Origin: CAWKDG01 sp963848355
GTDB lineage: Bacteria > Actinomycetota > Acidimicrobiia > Acidimicrobiales > UBA8190
Direction: 5' to 3'
Assembly: GCA_963848355.1 (NCBI GenBank)
Contig: CAWKDG010000012.1
Span: forward strand, 62,001-126,000
DNA: 64,000 nt
Position numbers and translations under genes: made by a program. Under the pieces are notes generated by a model. That model was not told where the DNA came from. It made no database searches and saw only the letters and a program-made list of their open reading frames with translations. This document shows, piece by piece, positions 51,672 through 61,208 of the stretch; positions within the stretch are counted from its first letter, which is position 1, and the number at the start of each line of letters is the position of its first letter.

Positions 51672-53335
51672 GCGCCTTCTTTGAACCACTCTCACCGCTC
51701 GATGCGATGTTCTTGTACCTCGAATCGCCCCGCACGCCGATGCAGGCCGGATCGGTAGCGATCTTCGAGCGCAACGCGTTCAAAGACCGGGACGGTGTGG
51801 TTCGCATCCAAGCCATACGCGACGAGATCGGACGACGTCTTGACCTCGTCCCCAAGCTTCGCCGGCGGGTGCGGTTTCCGCGTATCGGCCAAGGGGGTCC
51901 TGTCTGGGTCGATGATCCTGCATTCGACATTGCGCACCACGTGCGCCACATAGCGGTGCCGGCGCCGGGGACAGAGACCGAGTTGCTCGAGCTCAGCGGC
52001 GACCTCCTCGCTGTACCCTTGGACCGCGCCCACCCTCTCTGGGAGCTATGGGTCGTCGAAGGACTGGAGGGCGGTCGTATGGCGCTGGTCGAAAAGATCC
52101 ACCATGCCCTGGCCGACGGTCTGGCGAGCGTCGAACTGGCTACGGTCCTGCTCGATTTCGAGAGCCACCCGGCGCCCTCGAAGGTCCCTGTCTCTCCTCC
52201 GTGGACCTCGCGTCCAGAACCGAGGGAGGCGACAGTCGTGGCTCGAGACCTCATACGCCGAGGCACCGCACCGATGCGGTCCGGCTTATCGCTCCTCGGT
52301 GCCCTCGGGCACCCTGTGCGCAGCATCCGGCGCGCAAGCCAGCTGGCCGGAGCGGTCAGCACGCTGGTCACTCCGCGGACGATAGCTCCGCGCTCCTCGA
52401 TCAATGTCGCCGTGGGTCAGGGCCGAAGGGTGGCGCTTGTACGTCAGGCTCTCGAACCGTTGAAGGAAATCGAGACAAGGTTTGGCGTCACCATGAACGA
52501 CGTGTTGCTTGCAGCTGTTTCCGGCGGTTTGCGCGCGCAACTGATAGGACGAGGCGAGTCGATTGCCGGAGTGACCCTGCAAGCGCTGGTGCCAGTGGGG
52601 ATGGATCCCCACGGCGACCATCGACTCGGGAACAAGATCTCGGCCATGATCGTCCGCCTTCCCCTCGACAAAGCGGATCCCGTGACCCGGCTACAAGCAG
52701 TATCGCAGGCCTTAGGGCGCTGCAAGGAGCGTCAACAAGCGCTTGTGGGGGGCTACATCACGCGTACGCTCGATCCTTGGCCTCGATCGGCACTGGCGGG
52801 AAGTGCCCACCTCATCCATCGCCAGCGGTTGGTGAACCTCGTCATCACCAACGTTCCCGGCCCGCCCTTCCCGCTATACTCGATGGGAGCCCGAATGCTG
52901 GAGGCGTTCCCGATCGTTCCCCTGGCCGGCAACCTGAGTCTGGCCGTAGCGGCCCTCTCCTACGATGGACAATTGTCGATCGGCATCCTCGCTGATCGGG
53001 ATGGCTGTCCAGACATCGATGCCCTGGCGCAAGGCATTGGCACGTCATTTACAGAGCTCTTGGCGGCGGTTGGTGAGGGCACCGGAGGGAGCCATACGCG
53101 TGCAGCCATAACGCCGGGGCCATCCCCCACTCACAACGTATCGCCGGGGCGACGCCAACGGAGCCGAACGGTCGACCACGGGATCATCCTGAGCCACGCT
53201 GTCCCCCAGGGCAGAACTCCCGCCAGGACTGACAACAGGGCCGGTCTCCGAACACGAGTCCAACGTCCTCCCCCGCCGAGTCCTCTGACCCAGGCACATC
53301 AGTCGAGCGGACCGAAGGGGGTGTGCCCGCAATGA
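51668..53335 (+). CDS. wax ester synthase/diacylglycerol acyltransferase (WS/DGAT), second copy
   Basis: 555 residues, start overlapping the previous stop. LSPLDAMFLYLESPRTPMQAG is the classical N-terminus, the active site is HHALADG, and TMNDVLLAAVSGGLR and NVPGPPFPLYSMGA are conserved. Compared with the first copy it is closer to the canonical tgs-type enzymes. About 90 extra residues at the C-terminus are Pro/Arg-rich and disordered (TPGPSPTHNVSPGRRQRSR), longer than usual; the natural end may be near residue 465. The stop overlaps the acyl-CoA ligase start. Two diverged copies may differ in acceptor (alcohol or diacylglycerol). Confidence 0.92.
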   Translation: MSAFFEPLSPLDAMFLYLESPRTPMQAGSVAIFERNAFKDRDGVVRIQAIRDEIGRRLDLVPKLRRRVRFPRIGQGGPVWVDDPAFDIAHHVRHIAVPAPGTETELLELSGDLLAVPLDRAHPLWELWVVEGLEGGRMALVEKIHHALADGLASVELATVLLDFESHPAPSKVPVSPPWTSRPEPREATVVARDLIRRGTAPMRSGLSLLGALGHPVRSIRRASQLAGAVSTLVTPRTIAPRSSINVAVGQGRRVALVRQALEPLKEIETRFGVTMNDVLLAAVSGGLRAQLIGRGESIAGVTLQALVPVGMDPHGDHRLGNKISAMIVRLPLDKADPVTRLQAVSQALGRCKERQQALVGGYITRTLDPWPRSALAGSAHLIHRQRLVNLVITNVPGPPFPLYSMGARMLEAFPIVPLAGNLSLAVAALSYDGQLSIGILADRDGCPDIDALAQGIGTSFTELLAAVGEGTGGSHTRAAITPGPSPTHNVSPGRRQRSRTVDHGIILSHAVPQGRTPARTDNRAGLRTRVQRPPPPSPLTQAHQSSGPKGVCPQ

Positions 53336-54930
53336 AGGAACTCGTCTACCCGCGTCTCTTGCTCCCCCGAGCGGAACGATTCGCCGACAAGATCGGCTTC
53401 GTCGACGTGACTCGATCCGGCGTTCGCTATGAAGGGACATTTGGTAGTCATGTGGAACGAGTGCAACGACTCAGCCACTCGCTGGACAAGCAACTGGCAC
53501 TCTCACGCCACGACAGGTTCGCCGTCCTCGCCATGAATGGCCACGAGTTTATCGAGCTGTACCACGCCGCTCTGTTCGGGGCGGGCATCATCAACCCCCT
53601 GAACATTCGCTTCAGCCCAGCCGAACTCGCCTATGTCCTGCACGACTCGGGGACAACGGTCGTCTTCACCGATCCGGTATTTGCATCCCTCCTCGAACGG
53701 GCGCGTGATGAAGCGGGGGCCAAGATCGACAAATTGGTGGTGATCGGCGAGACACTCGGCGACAGCCCAATGAATGCTGACGGCGCCACGTACGCCTACG
53801 AGGACCTGATCGCGATGGGCGAGCCAGTCATGCCGCCCGAGCCCGATGAACACGACCCTGTCATCCTGATGTACACAGGAGGAACCACGGGTCTCCCGAA
53901 AGGCGTCCTTCTCGAACAGCGCGCCGAGATCCTGAACGTCTATCACGTCGGCCTCACGATCGGGCTTTCCGAGAACCGACGCTTTCTATTCCAGTCTCCG
54001 ATGTTCCACGCCGCTGTCGTAGCCGGGGTCCTCGGGATCCCAGCCAGCGGAGCGACGTCGGTATCGATCCCGCTATTCGATCCCGAATTGGTCCTCGAAA
54101 CGATCGAAACCCAGCGCATCGACACCACCATGATGGTGCCAGTCATGATGTCCATGCTTGAACGGCACGGCTCCTTTGCGCCCCCACGCCTCGACTGTCT
54201 CCGCCAGATTGTCTACGGGGCGGCTCCCATCTCGACCTCGATGCTGCGGCGGTGGCTACAGATGTTCCCTGACATCGAGTTTTACCAAGGGTACGGAATG
54301 ACCGAAGCGGCATCTGTCCTGACCTTCCTCGGCCCCCGAGAGCACCGTGGCGATGAGAGGATGCTGGCAGCAGCCGGCGCTCCGGTCCTCGGTGTCGAGC
54401 TTCGCATCACCGACTCGTTGGGTCATGAGATGACCCGGGGGAAGGCGGGCGAAGTCTGCGCACGAGGCGGCAACCTCATGCGTCGCTATTGGGATAAGAC
54501 CGAAGACACGGCGGAAGTCTTGCGAGACGGATGGTACCACACGGGCGACGTGGGGTACCTCGACAAGCGGGGCTTCCTGTACCTGACTGACCGGATGAAG
54601 GACATGATCGTCACAGGTGGAGAGAATGTGTACTCCATCGAGGTGGAAGATGCCATAGCCACTCATCCGTCCGTCCAAGAGGTCGCTGTCATCGGCATCC
54701 CCAGTGACGCGTGGGGGGAGGCCGTTCATGCCATCGTCGTACTCAAAGAGGATATGAAGGCAACGGGCGAACAGCTGATCGAACACGCTCGGCAGCAACT
54801 CACGGCCTTCAAGGTCCCGAAATCAGTCGAATTCCACGACGGACCCCTCCCGCTATCGGGCGCCTTCAAACCCCTGAAACGAGAGCTGCGGCGGCGTTAC
54901 TGGGAAGGCCACGACAGACAGGTTGGCTGA
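53332..54930 (+). CDS. fatty-acid-type acyl-CoA synthetase (FadD type)
   Basis: 532 residues from the ATG at 53332 that overlaps the previous stop (ATGA). The P-loop is LMYTGGTTGLPKGV, the adenylate motif YGMTEA, and WYHTGDVGYLDKRGFLYLTDR with DMIVTGGENVYSIEVE the hinge region. The C-terminal adenylation lysine lies in GAFKPLKREL, where the usual TGKxxK is SGAFKPLK. It makes acyl-CoA, the substrate of both upstream WS/DGATs. Last gene of the four-gene unit; no terminator hairpin with T-run was noticed after it. Confidence 0.93.
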   Translation: MKELVYPRLLLPRAERFADKIGFVDVTRSGVRYEGTFGSHVERVQRLSHSLDKQLALSRHDRFAVLAMNGHEFIELYHAALFGAGIINPLNIRFSPAELAYVLHDSGTTVVFTDPVFASLLERARDEAGAKIDKLVVIGETLGDSPMNADGATYAYEDLIAMGEPVMPPEPDEHDPVILMYTGGTTGLPKGVLLEQRAEILNVYHVGLTIGLSENRRFLFQSPMFHAAVVAGVLGIPASGATSVSIPLFDPELVLETIETQRIDTTMMVPVMMSMLERHGSFAPPRLDCLRQIVYGAAPISTSMLRRWLQMFPDIEFYQGYGMTEAASVLTFLGPREHRGDERMLAAAGAPVLGVELRITDSLGHEMTRGKAGEVCARGGNLMRRYWDKTEDTAEVLRDGWYHTGDVGYLDKRGFLYLTDRMKDMIVTGGENVYSIEVEDAIATHPSVQEVAVIGIPSDAWGEAVHAIVVLKEDMKATGEQLIEHARQQLTAFKVPKSVEFHDGPLPLSGAFKPLKRELRRRYWEGHDRQVG

Positions 54931-55111
54931 CGATCATCGTTACCGTCACGATTGTGAGCGGGTCGGTCAACGTCTATCGTCCCATCAGACTCCACGAATC
55001 AGCGGTGCCTCCCTGCACCTCTTGAATACTGCCTGACTTCTTCTGAGGCACCCGCCTCTGACGGACACCGTGAACCGGTTACGGGCTGCGTCGGACGAGG
55101 CCCAAGACTTC

Positions 55112-55117
55112 TAGAAT
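55112..55117 (+). promoter_or_regulatory. -10 box for the TreT-like gene
   Basis: TAGAAT lies 31 bases before the GTG at 55148, with GGAGAGGA as ribosome site in between. Confidence 0.4.
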
Positions 55118-55147
55118 CGCTTCGTAGGCCGCCGGAGAGGAACTGCC

Positions 55148-56587
55148 GTGCCATTCAGTGATTATCTCGTCCGCGAAATCGATGTGCCCGTCCGGGACCT
55201 GTCGAGGTTCGAGACACTCGTGGGGAAGGAACGCTACGACGCTCTCCAGGTGGCGGCGTCGACAGTTCGTCAAGACCTTCAGAATAGGACGGTCTGGAAC
55301 GTGAGCTCCACGGCTGCAGGTGGAGGTGTAGCTGAGATGCTGCAGGTGCTCATCGGCTACTCACTCGGTGCCAACATCGACATGCGCTGGCTGGTCATAA
55401 CGGGCGATCCTGACTTCTACTCCATCACAAAACGGATCCACAATCGACTTCACGGGAGGGCCGGTGATGGCGGTGATCTCGGGCCGCTTGAATTCGCCCA
55501 CTACTCCCGTATCACTTCTGCAAACGCCGCCAGCGCGGCCGATTTCATACGAGGGGGGGACGTGGTCCTCCTTCACGATCCTCAGACAGCGGGCCTGGCT
55601 CTACCGCTCACTCAGGCGGGGAGCAGCGTAATCTGGCGGTGCCATATCGGGAGCCGGACAAGTAATGACTGGACCGACCAAGCATGGGCGTTTCTGCACG
55701 GTCCGCTGGCCGCTTGTGCGGCATACGTCTTCTCGACGTCCGAGTACATTCCTGCGTGGGTGGACAAATCGAAGTCTTGGGTCATTGCACCGTCCATCGA
55801 CCCGTTCTCGCCCAAGAATCAAGAGATCAGTCATACGGACGTCATCGGCAGACTTCAGCACATCGGCTTGCTGGAGGGGACACCAGACGCCTCCAGCGTT
55901 TTTACCAGGCGAGATGGGCTAGAAGCGCTCGTCGAACGGCGAGCAACGATAGTGTCTGTCGACGACCAGCCCCCAGAGGCCGATGTCCCATGGGTCCTCC
56001 AGGTGTCCCGATGGGACAGATTGAAGGACATGGCCGGTGTCATGACAGGGTTTGCGTCACGAGTTGTCGACATTGTCGATGCACAGCTGGTTCTCGTTGG
56101 TCCTTCGACCAGTGATGTCACAGACGACCCCGAAGAGGCCGAAGTCTTCGCTGAATGCACGGCGACATGGAAATCACTGCCCGCTGGTGCTCGACGAAGA
56201 GTTTTCCTCGTCACCTTACCTATGGATGATATCGACGAAAATGCAGCAATGGTGAACGCCGTGCAGCGGTACGCCACTGTCGTGGTGCAAAAAAGCTTGG
56301 CGGAAGGCTTTGGGCTGACCGTCGCCGAAGCCATGTGGAAGGCCAAGGCAGTAGTGGCATCGAACATCGGTGGGATCACGATGCAGATCACACCCGGCAC
56401 TGGACTGCTGCTCGAAGACCCGACAGACCTCGTCGTGTTCGGAGATACTGTCGCCCTTCTCTTAGACCAGCCCGACGAGATTGCCCAGCTTGGACGACGG
56501 GCGCGACGCCACATTCTCGACAACTTCGTCGACGACATACACCTCGTTCGCTACGCTCAGCTCATCAGCTGGCTCATTGCGCAGTGA
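55148..56587 (+). CDS. treT: GT4 glycosyltransferase, trehalose synthase (TreT) type
   Basis: 479 residues from a GTG. TVWNVSSTAAGGGVAEMLQVLIGYS is the TreT N-domain (in two overlapping parts), LHDPQTAGLA and WRCHIGSRTSNDWTDQAW follow the same order. The C-domain has VLQVSRWDRLKDMAGVM and the EX7E motif in SLAEGFGLTVAEAMW. TreT makes trehalose from NDP-glucose and glucose reversibly. Genes for OtsA or TreY/Z are absent here. A GH65 phosphorylase-like gene at 61-64 kb could use alpha-linked disaccharides such as trehalose. Confidence 0.85.
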   Translation: MPFSDYLVREIDVPVRDLSRFETLVGKERYDALQVAASTVRQDLQNRTVWNVSSTAAGGGVAEMLQVLIGYSLGANIDMRWLVITGDPDFYSITKRIHNRLHGRAGDGGDLGPLEFAHYSRITSANAASAADFIRGGDVVLLHDPQTAGLALPLTQAGSSVIWRCHIGSRTSNDWTDQAWAFLHGPLAACAAYVFSTSEYIPAWVDKSKSWVIAPSIDPFSPKNQEISHTDVIGRLQHIGLLEGTPDASSVFTRRDGLEALVERRATIVSVDDQPPEADVPWVLQVSRWDRLKDMAGVMTGFASRVVDIVDAQLVLVGPSTSDVTDDPEEAEVFAECTATWKSLPAGARRRVFLVTLPMDDIDENAAMVNAVQRYATVVVQKSLAEGFGLTVAEAMWKAKAVVASNIGGITMQITPGTGLLLEDPTDLVVFGDTVALLLDQPDEIAQLGRRARRHILDNFVDDIHLVRYAQLISWLIAQ

Positions 56588-56642
56588 AAACATTTCCATC
56601 ACCTGTCCGTTAATCGGCTGGTGCCTGCGCGGGCACGCTTTG

Positions 56643-58211
56643 CTACGAATCCTGGTCACAGGATCGCTGCGAAGGCCGCGACGGCAGACACACCGCTACA
56701 AGAACGGCACCAGCGAGAGCGACGATTGCGCCAACGGCCAGCGATACCTCCATACCACTCATGAATGCGGAGCGCGCGGCAAGTCCCAGATCGATGCCGG
56801 TGACACCCCCGGCACTGTGCGCTACATCGAGGGCACCGCCGAGTGAGCCGAGAATGGCGTGTGTCGCGGCGACGGGCACAGTCCGGCCGGCGAGCGCCTT
56901 GGCCATGTGGTCCTGGTAACGCGTGGCCAACACGCTTCCGATGACAGCGACGCCGATGGCACCGCCGACCTGGAGGGCCACAGCGTTGGCGGCCGATCCG
57001 ACCCCGGAGTCGCCCCGGGGAAGCGACCCGACGAGAGAATTCGTTGCCGTCGGCAACAAGAGACCGGCGCCCACGCCGATCAAGAGCAGGCCGGGCACGA
57101 TGTCGACATACGACGTGCCACGGGTGGAGGCGGCGGAGATCAGCCACAAACCGCCGGCGGCGGCGGCCAGACCTGCGGTAGCGGAGAGCTTCACCCCGAT
57201 GAAGCGGGAAACAACAGGTGCTAGAGCGGCGCACACAACCAGCACGGCGGCCATGGGCAGGATACGCAGCCCCGCTTGGAGCGGCGAGTAGCCGAGGTCG
57301 AATTGCAGGAACTGCGTCTGCACGAAGAGCGCCCCCATCAAACCGAACACACCCAGGCACTCACCAGCAGCGGCCACGGAGAAATGACGATCTCGGAAAA
57401 ACTCGAGCTTCAGCATCGGATGGCTGGTGCGGGCCTCCCATGCGATGAAGGCGCCCACGGCGGCAACGCTCGCTAGTCCGGCTCCGAGCACCCTGTGTGA
57501 CGTCCATCCGTTCGATGGGCCCTCGATGATGGCCCACAGCAGGAGACCCAGACCGACGACCGAGAGCACCGCCCCACCAGGATCCGGCCGCTCTGCGGAC
57601 GCATTCTTCGAGTCGGGCACAACGAGAAGAGCCCCGATCAGAGCCGCGGCCACAATGGGGACGTTGACGAAAAACACCGAGCCCCACCAGAACCGAGCGA
57701 GCAGAATGCCACCAGCAATGGGACCAATGGCGATGCCCAGTCCGATGGTCCCAGCCCAGACGCCAATGGCCCGGGCTCGCTCTCTCGGCTCCCGAAAGAC
57801 GTCGTTGATGATCGAAAGTGATGAAGGAACGGTCAGTGCTGCGCCAGCCCCCATTACGGCCCGAAATGCGATCAGCGTATTGACCGATCCTGAGAACGCG
57901 GCGCCGATCGATCCTGCGGCGAAGACCGCCAAACCGATGACGAAGAGTCGCTTGCGCCCGAATCGATCGGCCAGACTCCCGCCGACGAGCAACAGACCCG
58001 CGAACACCATCGCGTAGGAGTCGACGATCCATTGGAGTGCGCTGGAACTGGCGTGAAGTTTCCTTACCAGAGTCGGCAACGCAACATTCAGGATCGTGTT
58101 GTCCAGGTTGACAAAGAGCGCGCAAGCACAGACTACGACCAAGACCACCCATCGGTGCAGATGATGTTCTCCGACAGCTGCCTCCGCCGGACCAGTCAAG
58201 AGCTTCACCAC
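56643..58211 (-). CDS. DHA2-family MFS multidrug efflux transporter (EmrB/QacA type)
   Basis: 522 residues, 14 predicted helices. LDNTILNVALPTL is motif D1, GGSLADRFGRKRLFVIGL motif A, GAGAALTVPSSLSIINDVF and GPIAGGILLARFWWGSVFFVNVP motif C, all diagnostic of 14-TMS drug/H+ antiporters. Starts are GTG at 58211 or 58208 with a weak ribosome site. Convergent with treT (55 bases between stops). Same family as the truncated transporter at the left edge. Substrate unknown. Confidence 0.92.
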   Translation of the reverse strand: MVKLLTGPAEAAVGEHHLHRWVVLVVVCACALFVNLDNTILNVALPTLVRKLHASSSALQWIVDSYAMVFAGLLLVGGSLADRFGRKRLFVIGLAVFAAGSIGAAFSGSVNTLIAFRAVMGAGAALTVPSSLSIINDVFREPRERARAIGVWAGTIGLGIAIGPIAGGILLARFWWGSVFFVNVPIVAAALIGALLVVPDSKNASAERPDPGGAVLSVVGLGLLLWAIIEGPSNGWTSHRVLGAGLASVAAVGAFIAWEARTSHPMLKLEFFRDRHFSVAAAGECLGVFGLMGALFVQTQFLQFDLGYSPLQAGLRILPMAAVLVVCAALAPVVSRFIGVKLSATAGLAAAAGGLWLISAASTRGTSYVDIVPGLLLIGVGAGLLLPTATNSLVGSLPRGDSGVGSAANAVALQVGGAIGVAVIGSVLATRYQDHMAKALAGRTVPVAATHAILGSLGGALDVAHSAGGVTGIDLGLAARSAFMSGMEVSLAVGAIVALAGAVLVAVCLPSRPSQRSCDQDS

Positions 58212-58510
58212 TCCACAAGAACACAGAAGCGAGTCACAGCACCAGAGTCGAAGGTACCTAGGTTTCGGGCAAATGACATTTGGACCATTGGCTCCGGCAG
58301 GAGACAGCTCACCGATTTCAATTATTCATGCTGGCGGTCCCGATTTCGTGCTTGAATCAAAGTATTCACGTCTTCGTTCGTCGGCCCGTCCGATCTCGGC
58401 GAGCTCAATGACTTCCGACGGTGACAACGTCCTCGGGGCGTGGCCGCTCGTGCCACTCATAGCACTGCCCAGATCGAATGCCGTGAATCGACCTGCCGTT
58501 TGTCCCTTGC
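58212..58510. other. 299-bp region between DHA2 gene and K+ channel gene
   Basis: AT-richer than average. No gene, repeat or hairpin with T-run was recognised. The promoter of the DHA2 gene should be here. Confidence 0.35.
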
Positions 58511-59515
58511 TCAAGACTGAACGGCGTATCGTGCGAGCGCGCCGAGTTGTTCGGCGGTCCCCACACTGATAAGGACGTCCCCTGCTTCAATGACATCCTC
58601 AGGAAGAGGATTGGTAACGAATTCGCCATCGGGACGACGGATGGCGAGAACCAATGCACCCGTGCGGTCGCGCAGCTGAGCTGATCGCAGCGTTCTGCCT
58701 GCCAGGGACGAAGCGGTCGGTACGGCGAACTCCTCCAACCTGAACTCGAGCCTACCGTCATGCATAACGATATCGACGAAGTCCACCACATGTGGCTGGG
58801 TCACGAAGGATGCCATCCGATCGCCACCGAGCTGCTGGGGATTCACCACCCGGTCGGCACCAGCACGTAAGAGCTTTGGTACCGATGACTCGTTGCGGGC
58901 TCTGGCGATGATCTGGAGGTCGGGGCGCATCGACCTTGCTGCCACGGTCAGGTAAAGGTTGTCAGCATCCGTATCAAGGGCGGCCACCAAGGCAGCCGCA
59001 CGTCCAATGCCTGCTTGTTGAAGGATCTCATCGTCGGTCACATCACCGTGCACCCACGCATACGAGACCTCGCGCAGTCGGTCGGGGTCGCGGTCGATCA
59101 CGACGACAGGGCGATGAGCGTTCGTCAAAAATTGGGCCACCTCACGACCAACCCGTCCCCACCCACAGACGATCACGTGTCCCGACATTCGCGTGATGTC
59201 CCGTTCCATCTTCCGCCTCCTCACGAGATCTCGCATGTGGCCCTCGATGAGCAGCTCGAGAACGGCGGAGAAAGTGAAAAGCGCCGTACCCACACCCACC
59301 AGGATCAGAACGATCGTAAACACTTTTCCAGCGGCATCGATCTGATGCGGAGAGTTGAAACCAACGGTTGTGACGGTCGTGACCGTCTGATAGATGGCGT
59401 CAATCAAACCGAAGCCCAGCAGCAGATAGCCACAGGTACCCGCCACCAAGACCAGCCCGAATGTGGCCAGGCCGATTCTGACTCGTCGGAAAGGCTCCCG
59501 CATGAGGTTCATCAT
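58511..59515 (-). CDS. two-helix potassium channel with TrkA-N/TrkA-C (RCK) domains
   Basis: 334 residues from ATG 59515; an in-frame GTG at 59572 would add 19. Two membrane helices (~10-32, ~60-80) flank the pore loop TVTTVGFNSP, where the filter TVGF replaces the usual TVGYG. The RCK domain begins HVIVCGWGRVGREVAQFL (GxGxxG) with the acidic end DRDPDRL, so NAD or nucleotide binding is likely. The TrkA-C domain closes the chain (LAGRTLRSAQL, EDVIEAGDVLISVGT). It conducts K+ under control of ligands on the RCK ring. Monocistronic by position. Confidence 0.9.
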   Translation of the reverse strand: MMNLMREPFRRVRIGLATFGLVLVAGTCGYLLLGFGLIDAIYQTVTTVTTVGFNSPHQIDAAGKVFTIVLILVGVGTALFTFSAVLELLIEGHMRDLVRRRKMERDITRMSGHVIVCGWGRVGREVAQFLTNAHRPVVVIDRDPDRLREVSYAWVHGDVTDDEILQQAGIGRAAALVAALDTDADNLYLTVAARSMRPDLQIIARARNESSVPKLLRAGADRVVNPQQLGGDRMASFVTQPHVVDFVDIVMHDGRLEFRLEEFAVPTASSLAGRTLRSAQLRDRTGALVLAIRRPDGEFVTNPLPEDVIEAGDVLISVGTAEQLGALARYAVQS

Positions 59516-59824
59516 GCCCGACCCGGACAACCGACGGCATGTCCTCGGCGTTCTCCAGCCGAATTCCGGCACCTAACGCGTCTACTTGTGACCAAAGGCC
59601 CTACGCGCCGTCGAGATTGAAGCCGATAGACCTAATATCTACGTGAGGACGGTGAACGTGTCTGTCACACTTATCCTGGGCGCCGATTGCAGACATTGGA
59701 ACATCCCCTCTACACCGCGCAGCGCTTCGGAACAACCACAGATTCTCCTACGTCACAGGAGTTGCTGTGGCCGTCACATCAGCGCGGGTCGCCTGATGGC
59801 CGCCAATGACTGGGAGACGAGACA
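59516..59824. other. 309-bp region between divergent K+ channel and unknown gene
   Basis: No gene seen. TAATAT near 59631-59636 is a possible -10. GGGAG at 59812-59816 is the ribosome site of the rightward gene. Confidence 0.35.
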
Positions 59825-60373
59825 ATGAGTGATCAACCTGATCCTGGATTCGAGGCGGTTCTGAACGCTTACGATGTCTATCACGACGAACGTGAAGACG
59901 AGGTGCGGCGGGCTGAGGATCTGGGCACCATGTATGACCTGAGGTTCAGAGAGGTCATCGCCACAGTCATCCGTCCGTACTTCGAAGAAGTTGCCCTGCA
60001 ACTCAAAGCACACGGACATGCAGCCCTCGTCGAGGAAGCCTCGATTTCGTCGCCCGACCCACGACTGGCAGGGGCTTCCAAAATTACTCTCGCGTTTCTG
60101 CCAAGGGACAGAAGTCAACAGAGCCTGCATCATCAGCTCGAAATGAACGATGCCCCTCATTTCATGTTGATATGCGACAAACTCAAGACTGTCATCGAGC
60201 TCTTCGAGGATCCAGATCCTGGCTTCCGAGGAGTGGGGACGGCCTTCAAGCCGACCTGGCAAATCGAGGAGATATCACGTGAACACCTACGAGAGAGATT
60301 GCTTCTGCTGATCCAAGAAGTGCTCACTCCTCCCAATGCTCAGGAGCACACCTCCGTCGGCGATCGACTCTAG
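59825..60373 (+). CDS. hypothetical protein, acidic, unknown family
   Basis: 182 residues from ATG 59825 with GGGAG 8 bases upstream. The N-terminus is acidic (DVYHDEREDEVRRAEDLG). A middle part alternates helices and strands (IATVIRPYFEEVALQLKAHGHAALVEE, KITLAFLP, PHFMLICDKLKTVIELF; each a separate piece). No signal peptide or membrane segment. The pattern could be a small alpha/beta sensor domain, but I recognise no family. It is convergent with the universal stress protein gene, so no operon link is shown. Confidence 0.6.
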   Translation: MSDQPDPGFEAVLNAYDVYHDEREDEVRRAEDLGTMYDLRFREVIATVIRPYFEEVALQLKAHGHAALVEEASISSPDPRLAGASKITLAFLPRDRSQQSLHHQLEMNDAPHFMLICDKLKTVIELFEDPDPGFRGVGTAFKPTWQIEEISREHLRERLLLLIQEVLTPPNAQEHTSVGDRL

Positions 60374-60455
60374 GTTGCGATAACATCATGTCACCGAAGG
60401 TTTGGGTTCAGGCCCCTCGACCTCTTGCCTTGGCCAGGCACGCTGTTCCGACCAG

Positions 60456-61208
60456 TCACGCGATTGCCACCAAGAGGACGGCCACTGGGCTCCGTTCGAG
60501 AATCTCCTTAGCCACGACACCTCGGCGCGGATCCTCTGACCGCGGCCAGCCCACGGCAACCAGTTCAGCCTGTGCTGCCTCGATGGCGGCCAGAATTTCC
60601 ACTGCGGGGATCCCGAAACGCAGTTCCAATCGCGTCTGCGGTGCATCGATCAAGTGTCGGGCGAAGAACTCCTTGGCATAGGCCTCGGTCTCGTGCTGCA
60701 CCTGGTCCGAGAAGCTGGGTACTGAGTCCTCATCGTCAACATGGACCACGACTATCTCAAGCCCGGCCTGGGTGGAGATCTCAATGCTGCGCTGGAGAGC
60801 ACGAGCCTTGCCTGGTGTTCCCTCCATTGCCACGATGGCCGTGCCCAGGTGCTCAGGTGGGTGGGAACCCGGAGGCACGACCACCACCGGCTTGTCCGTC
60901 AGGCCAGCCAAGATCATGGCCAAATGTCCGGCTGGACGATGCCTCCCGGAATGGGCGCCACCGCCTATCACGAGGGCCACCACGTCCTCCTCGGCTGCCA
61001 CCAATGGGAGCAACGCGACCGGATCGCCAGACAGCTGACGCACGGGGGACCCTGCAATGAGGTTTAACGGGTGCGCCGATTCTTCATCGCCCTCTATGAC
61101 GTGGACGACCTCGATCGACGCGTCCATGGCCTCGGCAAGAGCCCGAGCCATCGTGACCACAGCCTCCGAAGTTGCAGAATGGTCAATGGCAGCGATGACT
61201 TTGCTCAT
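60456..61208 (-). CDS. tandem universal stress protein (two UspA domains)
   Basis: 250 residues. The first domain starts MSKVIAAIDHSATSEAVV and ends VVVVPPGSHPP. The second (about 118-250) starts GTAIVAMEGTPGKARAL and ends SPVAVLLVAIA. The ATP-binding G-2x-G-9x-G signature is partly kept in domain 1 (VIGGGAHSGRHRPAGHL) and weak in domain 2 (AVGWPRSEDPRRG). Such tandem Usps act in dormancy and hypoxia in mycobacteria. The ATG overlaps the stop of the GH65 gene (ATGA), so it is translated with it. In M. tuberculosis the Usp Rv2005c neighbours otsB1 (Rv2006), a protein with a GH65-like part; this layout is similar. Confidence 0.88.
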   Translation of the reverse strand: MSKVIAAIDHSATSEAVVTMARALAEAMDASIEVVHVIEGDEESAHPLNLIAGSPVRQLSGDPVALLPLVAAEEDVVALVIGGGAHSGRHRPAGHLAMILAGLTDKPVVVVPPGSHPPEHLGTAIVAMEGTPGKARALQRSIEISTQAGLEIVVVHVDDEDSVPSFSDQVQHETEAYAKEFFARHLIDAPQTRLELRFGIPAVEILAAIEAAQAELVAVGWPRSEDPRRGVVAKEILERSPVAVLLVAIA

